Under the pieces are notes generated by a model. That model had not been told where the DNA came from. It worked only from the letters and a program-made list of their open reading frames with translations, and did no database searches. A stretch of 64,000 nt of DNA from Mycobacterium scrofulaceum (lineage in GTDB: Bacteria > Actinomycetota > Actinomycetes > Mycobacteriales > Mycobacteriaceae), in contig NZ_MVIJ01000001.1 of NCBI RefSeq assembly GCF_002086735.1, positions 62,001-126,000 of the forward strand, read 5' to 3'. Both the position numbers and the translations under genes were made by a program. This document shows, one piece after another, positions 1 to 9,178 of the stretch (positions are counted from its first letter, which is position 1; every line of letters begins with the position of its first letter).

Positions 1-597
<597 letters not shown>

Positions 598-605
<8 letters not shown>

Positions 606-1362
606 CGCCGTTCACCCGCTCGGCCACGGCGTCGATGTGCTCGTTGAGGTAGAAATGGCCGCCGTCGTAGAGGAACAGCTCGAAGGCGCCGGCGGTGTGG
701 CTTTCCCAGAGCCGCAACGCGGACTCCTCGACGCGGTGGTCGTCGCGCGCCCCGAGCACGCGGATGTCGGCGCGGATGCGGACGTCGGGGCCGCACTCGT
801 AGCGGTTGACCGCTCGGTAGTCGGCCCGCACGGCCGCGGTCAGCAGCTCGGCGAACTCTTCGTCGGCGAGCAGTTCGGGGTCGGTGCCACCGAGATCGGC
901 GATGTCGGCGAGCAATCCGTCATCGGTGGTGGGGAGTTCGGGCATCGCGGCGACCGCGGACGGCGCCGGTCCGGCCGAGACCCACAGGCGCTGCACCGCG
1001 GCGTCGTGAGATTCGGCGATCCTGGCGAACTCGAACGCGACGACGGCACCCATGCTGTGGCCGAACAGCCGCAGCGGCGCCACGCGATGCCACGGTCCGG
1101 CGTCGAACAGGCCCCGGGCGAGGTCGTGCACGGTGTCGGGGGCCGGGTGGCCGAGCCGGTCCGCGCGCTGCGGGTACTGCACGATGTAGGTGTCCCCACC
1201 CGCGGACAGCGCGGCCGCCAGCGCGCGGTAGCTTGCCGCGGCCGCCCCCGCGTGCGGGAACACCACGGTCGCGCCGGCGCGCGGGCCCGCGCCCCTACCG
1301 GGCACCCGCTTGATCCATGGCGCGAACTCGGAGGGCGCACTCAGCACCGGATCGGATGTCAT
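598..1362 (-). CDS. mbtT: Free-standing thioesterase MbtT (mycobactin)
   Basis: 254-aa alpha/beta-hydrolase of the type II (RifR/GrsT-like) thioesterase family. Visible motifs are the oxyanion stretch VVFPHAGAAAASY, the nucleophile elbow GHSMG and the C-terminal catalytic GGHFY histidine. Its ATG overlaps the mbtB stop by four bases, and its own end overlaps mbtC by 8. Such enzymes clear mis-loaded carrier domains or release the chain. The equivalent domain is, to my knowledge, fused to the C-terminus of MbtB in M. tuberculosis (about 1414 aa), which is close to the sum of this protein and the shorter MbtB here. An editing versus chain-release role cannot be decided from sequence. Confidence 0.85.
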
Positions 1363-4300
1363 TGCGGCGTCACGGCCTTCCCGGCCGGCCGCGAAGCCGA
1401 GAGCACCGTGTCGGCGTCCATCTGGCTGACCTCCAGGTACAGCTCGGCCACCTGGTCCAGCCGCGCGCCGCCGCCCTCCCGGTCGATGAGCAAAGCGGCG
1501 AGCGCCGCCACCGTTCTGGTGGCGAAGACGTCGGCGACCACGACGTGAGGCGTGTCCAGCCACGTGCGGATGCGACCCACGGCCTGGGTGGCCAGCACCG
1601 AATCGCCGCCGAGGGCAAAGAAGTCGTCGTCGCGACCGACGGTGTCCACGCCGAGCAGCTCCCCGAGGAGCGCGGCGAGAGCGGATTCCAGCGGCGTCGC
1701 CGGGGCCGAGTGGCCGGGCCGCTCGGACGCCGAAACGGCGGCGCCCAGGTCCCGGGCGACGGCGCGGCGGTCGATCTTGCCGGCGTCGGTGAACGGGATG
1801 CGCCGCACCAACGCGATGTGACGCGGAATCATGTGCGCCGGAACGAGTTCGGCCATCAGCTCCCGCATCCGCTCGGCGGTCAGCCCGGCACCCGGGCTCT
1901 CCGGGCAGACCGCCGCGGCGAGCGCCTCGGATCCACCCGCGCCGGGAAGCAGGGCGGCGACCGCGATCGCCACCCCCGGCAGCCGCCGCAACGCGGTCTC
2001 GATCTCGCCGAGTTCTACGCGGTATCCGCTGATCTTGACCCGGTGATCGGCGCGGCCGACGAACTCGAGCGTGCCGTCGGGCCAATACCTGGCCAGGTCA
2101 CCGGTGCGGTACCACCTGCGCCCCGCGCGCTCGACGAAGCGCTCAGCGGTGAGATCCGGTCGGCCGCGATAGCCCCGCGCGATGCCGCGGCCGGACACCC
2201 ACAGCTCGCCGGCGACCCAATCCGGGCAGTCGTCACCCGTGTCGTCGACGACGCGGCAGGCGTTGTTGGGCAGCGGCACGCCGTAGGGCAGGGCGGTCCA
2301 GTCCGCGGGCAGCGAGGCAGCGTCGGCCACCTCGAAAATGGTGTTGTGGACCGGGGTTTCGGTCGCGCCACCCAGACCGGCGAACCGCAGGTTAGGCGCC
2401 TCGGCCCGCAGGCGACGCGCCAGCTCGGGGCGCACCCAGTCACCGCCGGTGGGAATCACCCGCACCGAGGACAGCCGCCCGTGTCCGACTTCGATCAGCA
2501 TCTCCAGCCAGCCCGGCATGAAGTGCAGGACCGTCACCTGGTGGGCGTCGATGAGCCGGGCCCAGGCGTCGGGGTCGCGGCGCTGCGCCTCGTCGACCAC
2601 CACGATCGACCCGCCCGTCCGCAAGGTGACGAAGACGTCCATCACCGAGATGTCACCTTCCAGCGTGGACAGGGCCAGGCATCGATCCGCGGGGCCGATC
2701 TCGAAGTGGTGGGCGATGAATTCCACGGTGTTCATCGCGGCGTCGTGGGTCACCTCGACGCCCTTGGGCTCACCGGTCGAGCCGGAGGTGAACAGCACGT
2801 AGGCCAGCTGGGCGGGATCGACGCGCGGAAGGTCCGCGGCCGCGGGCGCCCCGCGCAGCACCTCGGCAAGGATCAGCTCGGGCACCGGCAGCGCCAGCAG
2901 CTGCCCCCCGCACACCAGGGCCAGGCGCACCGCGCCGGTCCGCAGGATGCGCTCCGCGCGGTCGCGGGGCTGGTCGATGCCGATCGGCAGGTAGACCGCG
3001 CCGATGCTCAGGATGCCCAGCAGCGCCGGTATCTGTTCGGCGGTCTTCGGGCCCGCCACCGCGACCGTGTCGCCAACGCCGACCCCGGCGGCGCGCAGGG
3101 CGGCGGCCACCGCCAGCGCCCGGTCGCGCAGCTGCGCGTAGCTGAGCTCACCGGAACTGGAGACTACGGCCGGCGCGTCGGGCCGCAGCCCGGCCTGCCG
3201 AAAGAACCCGTCGTGCAACGCTTCCCCGCTGGGCTCGGCGATGCGTCCGTTGACCCTGTCCCGCACCGCGCGCTGCGCCGCCGGCAGCGGCGACGGCCCG
3301 GGCGCGTCCCAGTCCTCGTCGGCCGAGGCGAGGCGGAGCAGTTCGTCGATGTGGTAGGCGAACATGGCCTCGACGACGCCGGGGGCGAAAACCCCTTCGC
3401 GCACATCCCAATTCACCAGTACGCCGCCGTCGAGCTCGGTGACCTGGGCGTCGAGCAGCACCTGCGGTCCCTGGGAGATGATCCACGCGGGTGCGCCGAA
3501 TTGCGCGGTGACCTCGTCGCCGAACAGTGGGCCGAGGCCCAGCGCGCTGGTGAAGACGACCGGCGCCAGCACCTGGGTGCCGCGGTGCCGGCTGAGGTCG
3601 CGCAGCACCGACAGCCCGGGATAGGCGGCGTGCGCGGCGGCGGTCCGCATCGCGTCCTGCACGGCGGCCGCCCGCGCCGCCGCGGTCGGCGAGCCGGTGA
3701 GGTCGACGTCGAGCAGCAGCGAGGAGGTGAAGTCGCCGACGAGCGAGTCGACGTCGGGGTGCAGCGGCTGCCGACCGAACAGCGGCACGTTCAGCAGGAA
3801 GCGGGAGCTGGTCGACCAGCGGACCAGGGCGTGGGAGAACGACGCGGCCAGGGTCATCGCCGGGGTGAGCCCGCGGGCCCGGGCGCGGGAAAACAGGGCG
3901 TCGCGGGTTTCGGGATCCAGCCAATGCCACAGCCGGACGCTGCGACGCGAGCCGCGGTCGCCGGCGGTGGGCAGGCTCGGCGGGTCGGGCAGCTGCGGGA
4001 TGCGTTGCGCCCACCAGTTCCGGTCGGCGTCGCGGGCCGGTTGCGGGCGCGCCTCGTCCGCCTCGACCGCGCGGCGGTACTGGCGGTAGCTGTAGTCCAG
4101 CGCGGGCAGGTCGTGACCGCGGTAGAGGGTGGCGAGGTCGGCCATCAGCGTTCGGTAGCTCATCGCGTCGGCGGCCTGCATGTCGAGGTCGACGTGCAGG
4201 CGCGAACGTTCGCCGGGCAGCCGGGTCAAAGCGAGCTCGAACACCGCCCCGTCAAGCTGCTGTTGTGATTTGGCGTCGCGGATGGCGGCCAGCCGCTGAT

Positions 4301-4859
4301 CGACCTCCACGGCGCCCAGGTGGCGCAGGTCCTCGACCGCGACCGGGAATGCGTCGCCGGTTGCCGCGATCCGCTGCGTCCCGTCGGGCAGGAATTCCAC
4401 CCGCAGCATGGGGTGGCGTCGGGCCAGCTCCGTGGCGGCCGCGCGCAGGCGCCCGGGGTCGATCGCGCCGCCGTCGAATTCGACGTAGAGGTGCCCGGCC
4501 ACCCCGCCGAGAAGCTGGTTGTCCTGGCGACCGACCCACATCGCGTGCTGCATCGGGGCCAGGGCAAAGGGCTCGCCCGCGGCGTCGTCGGCCACTCCGG
4601 CGGGCGGCCGCTCGGTATCCTCGGGCGGGGCATCGGCGGTGACCAGGCCGGACCAGGCCTCGATCGTCGGGGTGGCGGCCAGCGTGGCGAAATCGACGGG
4701 AACGCCCCGCCGGCGCCAGCGGCCCGCCAGGGTCATCATCCGGAGGGAGTCCAGGCCCTGGCCGATCAGGTTGGTGCTGGGGTGGACGTCGTCGGCCCTC
4801 ACGCCGAGCAGTTCGGCCACCTCCGCCCGGACGTCTACCGAGCGCGCCGAGGCACGCAC
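1359..4859 (-). CDS. mbtB: Mycobactin NRPS MbtB: ArCP-Cy-A-PCP
   Basis: 1166-aa non-ribosomal peptide synthetase that receives salicyl-AMP from MbtA and makes the phenyloxazoline cap of mycobactin. Order: aryl carrier domain (phosphopantetheine Ser38 in GQGLDSL), heterocyclization domain with the DxxxxD signature (DMQAAD) instead of HHxxxDG, adenylation domain (LFTSGSTGEPKG, YRTGDLARYWPDG, GRADHRVKISGYR), and a C-terminal PCP (FFALGGDSVLATQ). There is no TE domain; it is encoded separately downstream. GTG at 4859 is chosen because it sits 7 nt after the strong GGGAGG; a GTG one codon upstream at 4862 is also possible. Divergent from mbtA and under IdeR boxes, so expected to be iron-repressed. 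Confidence 0.95.
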   Translation of the reverse strand: MRASARSVDVRAEVAELLGVRADDVHPSTNLIGQGLDSLRMMTLAGRWRRRGVPVDFATLAATPTIEAWSGLVTADAPPEDTERPPAGVADDAAGEPFALAPMQHAMWVGRQDNQLLGGVAGHLYVEFDGGAIDPGRLRAAATELARRHPMLRVEFLPDGTQRIAATGDAFPVAVEDLRHLGAVEVDQRLAAIRDAKSQQQLDGAVFELALTRLPGERSRLHVDLDMQAADAMSYRTLMADLATLYRGHDLPALDYSYRQYRRAVEADEARPQPARDADRNWWAQRIPQLPDPPSLPTAGDRGSRRSVRLWHWLDPETRDALFSRARARGLTPAMTLAASFSHALVRWSTSSRFLLNVPLFGRQPLHPDVDSLVGDFTSSLLLDVDLTGSPTAAARAAAVQDAMRTAAAHAAYPGLSVLRDLSRHRGTQVLAPVVFTSALGLGPLFGDEVTAQFGAPAWIISQGPQVLLDAQVTELDGGVLVNWDVREGVFAPGVVEAMFAYHIDELLRLASADEDWDAPGPSPLPAAQRAVRDRVNGRIAEPSGEALHDGFFRQAGLRPDAPAVVSSSGELSYAQLRDRALAVAAALRAAGVGVGDTVAVAGPKTAEQIPALLGILSIGAVYLPIGIDQPRDRAERILRTGAVRLALVCGGQLLALPVPELILAEVLRGAPAAADLPRVDPAQLAYVLFTSGSTGEPKGVEVTHDAAMNTVEFIAHHFEIGPADRCLALSTLEGDISVMDVFVTLRTGGSIVVVDEAQRRDPDAWARLIDAHQVTVLHFMPGWLEMLIEVGHGRLSSVRVIPTGGDWVRPELARRLRAEAPNLRFAGLGGATETPVHNTIFEVADAASLPADWTALPYGVPLPNNACRVVDDTGDDCPDWVAGELWVSGRGIARGYRGRPDLTAERFVERAGRRWYRTGDLARYWPDGTLEFVGRADHRVKISGYRVELGEIETALRRLPGVAIAVAALLPGAGGSEALAAAVCPESPGAGLTAERMRELMAELVPAHMIPRHIALVRRIPFTDAGKIDRRAVARDLGAAVSASERPGHSAPATPLESALAALLGELLGVDTVGRDDDFFALGGDSVLATQAVGRIRTWLDTPHVVVADVFATRTVAALAALLIDREGGGARLDQVAELYLEVSQMDADTVLSASRPAGKAVTPQ

Positions 4860-4876
4860 CACGAACCCTCCCTGAA

Positions 4877-4895
4877 TTAGCACAGGCTGCCCTAA
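4877..4895. promoter_or_regulatory. IdeR iron box 1 (mbtB side)
   Basis: TTAGCACAGGCTGCCCTAA matches 14 of 19 positions of the IdeR consensus TTAGGTTAGGCTAACCTAA, with both TTAG and CCTAA ends intact. It lies just upstream of the mbtB ribosome binding site and downstream of a TAGGGT -10 candidate (4908-4913, minus strand), where Fe-IdeR would block mbtB transcription. Paired IdeR boxes at this promoter are known in M. tuberculosis. Confidence 0.85.
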
Positions 4896-4900
4896 GTTGT

Positions 4901-4919
4901 GGGGGTTACCCTATCCTTA
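4901..4919. promoter_or_regulatory. IdeR iron box 2 overlapping both mbtA and mbtB -10 elements
   Basis: Read on the minus strand, TAAGGATAGGGTAACCCCC matches 13 of 19 IdeR consensus positions. The centre-to-centre distance to box 1 is 24 bp. It covers the minus-strand TAGGGT (mbtB -10 candidate) and the plus-strand TATCCT at 4912-4917 (mbtA -10 candidate), so one occupied site would silence both directions. Promoter assignments are by eye. Confidence 0.7.
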
Positions 4920-4962
4920 CTCACGGATCGCCGCCACCACGCCCCCCTGTCTGAGGACCTCG

Positions 4963-6618
4963 ATGACCGCGAACGCACGGCAACCCCGGGCCGGGGCCCT
5001 CGACGGGTTCGTGCCCTTCCCCGCCGATCGGGCCGCCGCCTACCGGGCGGCCGGCTACTGGGCGGGACGAACCCTGGACACCATCCTGAGCGAGGCCGCG
5101 CGGCGCTGGCCGGAGCGCACGGCCGTGCTCGACGCCGCGGGCGGTGCCGGCCTGAGTTATGCCCGGCTCGACGAACACGCCGACCGCGCCGCCGCGGGAC
5201 TGCACCGCCTGGGCATCGCCCCGGGGGACCGGGTGCTGTTGCAGCTGCCGAACGGTTGCCAGTTCGCGGTGGCGCTGTTCGGGCTGCTGCGGGCGGGCGC
5301 CATCCCGGTGATGTGCCTGCCCGGCCACCGGGCGGCCGAACTGGGACACTTCGCCGCCGTCAGCGAGGCCCGCGCGCTGGTGATCGCCGATACGGCAAGC
5401 GGTTTCGACTACCGCGCCATGGCGGAGGAGCTCGTCAAGGCCCACCCGGCGCTCGAGCACGTGATCGTCGACGGGGACCCCGGTCCGTTCACGTCGTGGG
5501 CGCGGCTGTGCGATCGGGCGGGCAGCCGTCCGCGGGTGCCGGCGCCGGATCCGGGATCGCCTGCTCTGCTGCTGGTTTCGGGTGGCACCACCGGCACCCC
5601 CAAACTCATCCCCCGCACCCACGACGATTACGTGTTCAATGCGACCGTGAGCGCGCGGGTGTGTGGGCTCACCGCCGACGACGTGTACCTGGTGCTGCTC
5701 TCGGCCGGACACAATTTCCCGTTGGCCTGCCCCGGCCTGCTCGGCGCGATGACCGTGGGCGCCACCACCGTCTTCGGTACCGACCCCAGCCCCGAGGCCG
5801 CCTTCGCCGCCATCGAGCGCCACGGCGTCACGGCCACCGCCCTGGTGCCGGCCCTGGCCAAGCTCTGGGCGCAAGCCTGCGAGTGGGAGCCGGTGACACC
5901 GAAGTCCCTGCGGCTATTGCAAGTTGGCGGGGCGAAGCTGGAGCCCGCCGACGCGCGCCTCATCCGGTCCGCGTTGACGCCCGGGTTGCAACAGGTGTTC
6001 GGGATGGCGGAGGGGCTGCTGAACTACACCCGCCCGGGCGATTCCCCCGCGCTCGTCGACCACACCCAGGGGCGGCCGCTGTGCGCGGCCGACGAATTGC
6101 GCGTCGTCGATGCCGACGGTGAACCGGTGGCGGCGGGTGAGGAAGGTGAGCTGCTGGTGCGCGGCCCGTACACCCTCAACGGCTACTACCGCGCCGAGCG
6201 CGACAACGAACGCTGCTTCGCTCCCGACGGTTTCTTCCGCAGCGGCGACCTGGTGCGGCTACGGCCCGACGGCTACCTGACCGTCACCGGGCGGGTCAAG
6301 GACGTGATCTGCCGTGCCGGTGAAACCATCTCCGCGGCGGACCTCGAGGAGCAGATGCTGCGCCACCCGTCGATCTTCTCGGCGGCGGCGGTGCCGCTGC
6401 CCGACCCCTACCTCGGCGAAAAGATCTGCGCGGCGGTGGTTTTCACCGGCCCAGCGATGACGCTGGCGGAGCTGAACGCCCACCTCGACCGGCAGGGCGT
6501 CGCCGCGCATTCCCGGCCCGACGTGCTGGTCCCGATGGCGGCGCTGCCGACGACGCCGATCGGCAAGGTCGACAAGAAGGCGATCGCCGGCAGGCTGTCG
6601 GCCGGTCAGGCGCGCTAG
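4963..6618 (+). CDS. mbtA: Salicyl-AMP ligase MbtA
   Basis: 551-aa aryl acid-AMP ligase that activates salicylate and loads it onto the aryl carrier domain of MbtB. ANL-family motifs are clear: LLLVSGGTTGTPKLIPRTH (P-loop), FGMAEGLLNYT, the hinge region FRSGDLVRLRPDGYLTVTGRVKD and the C-terminal catalytic lysine in TTPIGKVDKKA. The ATG at 4963 is preceded by GAGGA 7 nt upstream; longer in-frame readings start inside the promoter and IdeR boxes and are unlikely. Divergent from mbtB with a shared iron-regulated intergenic region. Unlike M. tuberculosis, mbtI is not nearby but 8.6 kb away. Confidence 0.96.
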   Translation: MTANARQPRAGALDGFVPFPADRAAAYRAAGYWAGRTLDTILSEAARRWPERTAVLDAAGGAGLSYARLDEHADRAAAGLHRLGIAPGDRVLLQLPNGCQFAVALFGLLRAGAIPVMCLPGHRAAELGHFAAVSEARALVIADTASGFDYRAMAEELVKAHPALEHVIVDGDPGPFTSWARLCDRAGSRPRVPAPDPGSPALLLVSGGTTGTPKLIPRTHDDYVFNATVSARVCGLTADDVYLVLLSAGHNFPLACPGLLGAMTVGATTVFGTDPSPEAAFAAIERHGVTATALVPALAKLWAQACEWEPVTPKSLRLLQVGGAKLEPADARLIRSALTPGLQQVFGMAEGLLNYTRPGDSPALVDHTQGRPLCAADELRVVDADGEPVAAGEEGELLVRGPYTLNGYYRAERDNERCFAPDGFFRSGDLVRLRPDGYLTVTGRVKDVICRAGETISAADLEEQMLRHPSIFSAAAVPLPDPYLGEKICAAVVFTGPAMTLAELNAHLDRQGVAAHSRPDVLVPMAALPTTPIGKVDKKAIAGRLSAGQAR

Positions 6619-6639
6619 CCGACCTTATTGGCGCCCACC

Positions 6640-6655
6640 GGCCGCTTGCGCGGCC
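6640..6655. terminator. Hairpin between convergent mbtA and CBM2 gene
   Basis: GGCCGC-TTGC-GCGGCC forms a perfect 6-bp stem with a 4-nt loop, 22 bp after the mbtA stop and 10 bp before the stop of the convergent gene. There is no T-tract, as is usual for mycobacterial candidates. Placement supports a bidirectional terminator; function not shown. Confidence 0.4.
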
Positions 6656-6664
6656 CGGCGGCCT

Positions 6665-7093
6665 CTAGGTGCACCGATACTGCCCGTTGAGCACGCAATT
6701 CGACGGTGGCGAGTAGGAGCCCGTGAGCAGGCCCCGGAAACCGCCCGTGGCCGACCCTCCGGGCGCAATGACGCGATTCCAGTTCGCGGGGGTGAGAACG
6801 TAGTGCGTGCCCGATTGAGCGACCGTGCTGTTCCACGTGTGCAGGATGGATTGCCCCGGCGGCATGTCGAATTCGAGCTTCCAATCGCTTAGCGGCGCCG
6901 CGCTCGCATTGGTGACGGCGAAGCGGGCGATGAAACCGGTCTGCCACGTATGTTCCACCGACAACGTCGCCGCGGCCGCGGCCGCATGAGCGACGGGGGC
7001 GGTGGCGAGCCCGAGGGCGGCAACGGTCAGAGCGGACACGGTTACGCGCAGCGCCGCACGCCAGCGCTGCAGGTAGTTGTCCAGTCGGGCCAT
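6665..7093 (-). CDS. Secreted cellulose-binding (CBM2) domain protein
   Basis: 142-aa secreted protein. After a short basic N-terminus (MARLDNYLQRWRAALR) comes a hydrophobic stretch ending in APVAHAA, a Sec signal with a probable AxA site near residue 35. The rest is a single family 2 carbohydrate-binding module: conserved aromatics in HTWQTGFIARF, DWKLEFDMPPGQSI, HTWNS, LTPANWNRVIAPGGSATGGFRG and the C-terminal NCVLNGQYRC. No catalytic domain is attached. M. tuberculosis Rv1987 is a similar single-module protein. The first of the two usual CBM2 cysteines is not seen, but two Cys near the C-terminus could pair. It reads toward mbtA and is transcriptionally isolated; the ribosome site is weak. 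Confidence 0.8.
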   Translation of the reverse strand: MARLDNYLQRWRAALRVTVSALTVAALGLATAPVAHAAAAAATLSVEHTWQTGFIARFAVTNASAAPLSDWKLEFDMPPGQSILHTWNSTVAQSGTHYVLTPANWNRVIAPGGSATGGFRGLLTGSYSPPSNCVLNGQYRCT

Positions 7094-7255
7094 AGCAGCC
7101 AACACTAAAGCCACACAGGCGAAATCGCCGTCGCATCGCCGGCAAGCTGCAGGACCTTTGCCCAACTGAAACCGACACGAAATTTTTGCCTTCACACACC
7201 TCGGCGCGACACGGCTCCGCGAGTTCGGCCCGCGGGCGCGTCGGCAATCCTGCCA

Positions 7256-7283
7256 TTGACCAATGTCACCATTTGGTGTTGAC
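7256..7283. promoter_or_regulatory. Repeat-rich promoter segment before the esterase operon
   Basis: A 28-bp stretch begins and ends with TTGAC (7256-7260 and 7279-7283). Inside it are ACCAA (7259-7263) / TTGGT (7273-7277) and CACC (7267-7270) / GGTG (7275-7278) inverted repeats. It lies 9 bp before the first gene of an operon that ends with a MerR-type regulator, so it is a candidate operator. Purely positional inference. Confidence 0.3.
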
Positions 7284-7291
7284 TGCGTGGC

Positions 7292-8302
7292 ATGACGGAC
7301 GGCGTTCCGGCCCGCGGGTCGTTGCGGTCCCGCGGCGCGGCGGCGGTGAGTGCCTACACCCTGCGGCCGGTCACGGGTCTGCTGCCGCCCGAACGGGCAT
7401 GGGGCTTGTGGGTATCTCGCCAGATCGTCGCCCGGATCATGGGAACGTTCGGCCCCCCGCTGGCGGGCACCCGCGTCGAACATGTCGACACGAGGCTGCC
7501 CGACGGCCGCCGCGTCAAGGGCGAATGGGTTCATGGACCGCGAACGCCGACAAGCGCTGCGCCGCGCTCGCTGCCGGCCGCCGGAGCCATCTATTACGTG
7601 CACGGCAGCGGTTACGCCGTGTGTTCGGCAAAGACGCACCGGCGGTTGACGTCCTGGCTGTCCTCGTCGACCGGCTTGCCGGTGTTCTGCGTCGATTACC
7701 GGCTTGCCCCCCGCCACCGTTTCCCCGCCGCGGCCGACGACGTGCGGACGGGCTGGGACTGGCTGACGCAGACATGCGGTGTACCGCCGAAACAAATGGT
7801 GATTGCCGGAGATTCGGCCGGCGGCCACTTGGCCGTCGACATGATGCTGCAACCCGACGTCGCCGACAACCATCCCGCCGCGCTCGCGCTGTTCTCCCCG
7901 CTCTACGACATCACCTTCGAGCTCTGCCTCGCCCGTGAACGCATGCGCCGCGATCCCGCGATCCGGGCGGCCGACGCGGCCCGCCTGGTCGGCATGTATC
8001 ACGCCGGCGTCGACCCCGCCCACCAGCGGCTGACGCTGGACGTGGCCGCGGGCCCGCCGCTTCCGCCCACCCTGATCCAGGTCGGCGGCGCGGAGATGCT
8101 CCGAGACGACGCGCGCCAGCTCGCCGCCGACATCCACACCGCGGGTGGCCGGTGCGAACTGCAGATCTGGCCGCACCAGGTGCACGTCTTCCAGGCCTTG
8201 CCCCGCCTGACCCCCGAGGCCGCCAAGGCGGTGGCCTACGTCGCCCGGTTCGTCGCCCACGCGTTGCAGGACGCGCGCGCCACGGCCCAGGGGGTGCGCT
8301 GA
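7292..8302 (+). CDS. HSL-family carboxylesterase/lipase
   Basis: 336-aa alpha/beta-hydrolase of the hormone-sensitive-lipase (LipF/LipR/NlhH-like) family. It has the oxyanion motif YYVHGSGY (HGG variant), the conserved CVDYRLAPRHRFPAAADD, the nucleophile elbow IAGDSAGG and a late histidine in WPHQVHVFQ. First gene of a five-gene rightward operon; three bases separate it from the SDR gene. The combination of esterase, alcohol dehydrogenase and Baeyer-Villiger-type monooxygenase suggests it hydrolyses the ester made by the monooxygenase. It resembles lipR of the M. tuberculosis mymA operon in context, but the substrate is unknown. No signal peptide, so cytosolic. Confidence 0.88.
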   Translation: MTDGVPARGSLRSRGAAAVSAYTLRPVTGLLPPERAWGLWVSRQIVARIMGTFGPPLAGTRVEHVDTRLPDGRRVKGEWVHGPRTPTSAAPRSLPAAGAIYYVHGSGYAVCSAKTHRRLTSWLSSSTGLPVFCVDYRLAPRHRFPAAADDVRTGWDWLTQTCGVPPKQMVIAGDSAGGHLAVDMMLQPDVADNHPAALALFSPLYDITFELCLARERMRRDPAIRAADAARLVGMYHAGVDPAHQRLTLDVAAGPPLPPTLIQVGGAEMLRDDARQLAADIHTAGGRCELQIWPHQVHVFQALPRLTPEAAKAVAYVARFVAHALQDARATAQGVR

Positions 8303-8305
8303 GCG

Positions 8306-9154
8306 ATGCTGGACAGGCTGCTGGGCAGATCGAAGACCAGCCGCGGCGCGTCGGCGGTCGTGACCGGCGCCGGCAGCGGCATCGGCGCGGCCTTCGCCAT
8401 CGAGCTCGCCCGTCGCGGCGGGGCGGTCGTCTGCAGCGACATCGACGAAAGGGCCGCCCGCGCGACGGCCGACGCCATCGTCGAGCACGGCGGCAAGGCC
8501 ACCGCAATCCGTTGCGATGTCTCGAAATTCGAGGACGTGCAGGCACTTGCCGAGCAATCGCAGGCCTGGTTCGCCGGCCCACCCACGCTGGTGATCAACA
8601 ATGCCGGCGTCGGTGCCGGCGGCGCGGCCATCGGCGATGCGTCCCTGGACGACTGGGTGTGGACGCTGGGCATCAACCTGTGGGGCCCCATTCACGGCTG
8701 CCACGTGTTCACCCCGATCCTGCGGAATGCCGGGCCCGCGCACGCTCCCCGCGGCATCATCAACGTCGCCTCGGCGGCGGCGTTCGGTGCCGCCCCGGGC
8801 ATGGCCCCCTACAACGTCAGCAAGGCCGGCGTGCTGTCACTTTCGGAGACCCTGGCTGCCGAATTGGCCGGTACCGGCATCAAAGTCACCGTGCTGTGCC
8901 CGACGTTCGTCAAGACCAACATCGTCGAGTCCGGGCGCATCAGCGCGCAATCCGGCGAGCTGGCCAACCGGCTGATGCGCTGGACCGGGTTTTCGCCCGA
9001 CAAGGTCGCGCGGATCTGCCTGGACGCGCACGACCGCGGCGAGCTCTACTGCATGCCGCAACTCGACGCCAAGATCGGCTGGAACATCAAACGCCTGGCC
9101 CCCCAGGCGTACACGCGTGCGGCCGGCCTGGTGTCGCGCGTCAGCCTGCCCTGA
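8306..9154 (+). CDS. Short-chain dehydrogenase/reductase
   Basis: 282-aa classical SDR. The Rossmann motif TGAGSGIG follows SAVV near residue 20, NNAG is in LVINNAGVG, the catalytic Ser is in INVASAAAFG, and the active-site YxxxK is in APYNVSKAG. The C-terminal tail MPQLDAKIGWNIKRLAPQAYTRAAG is typical of SadH-like mycobacterial SDRs. ATG at 8306 lies 3 nt after the esterase stop. In this operon the inferred step is oxidation of a secondary alcohol to the ketone used by the downstream monooxygenase; the reverse direction is equally possible from sequence. Confidence 0.88.
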   Translation: MLDRLLGRSKTSRGASAVVTGAGSGIGAAFAIELARRGGAVVCSDIDERAARATADAIVEHGGKATAIRCDVSKFEDVQALAEQSQAWFAGPPTLVINNAGVGAGGAAIGDASLDDWVWTLGINLWGPIHGCHVFTPILRNAGPAHAPRGIINVASAAAFGAAPGMAPYNVSKAGVLSLSETLAAELAGTGIKVTVLCPTFVKTNIVESGRISAQSGELANRLMRWTGFSPDKVARICLDAHDRGELYCMPQLDAKIGWNIKRLAPQAYTRAAGLVSRVSLP

Positions 9155-9178
9155 TCACCCAACGCAAAGGAGCTCCCG

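Noticed and set aside
1317-4268. Long open frame on the plus strand opposite mbtB
   Set aside because: Its product is low-complexity Arg/Gly/Gln-rich sequence without domains; it is the usual antisense shadow of a high-GC gene, while the minus strand gives a full NRPS.
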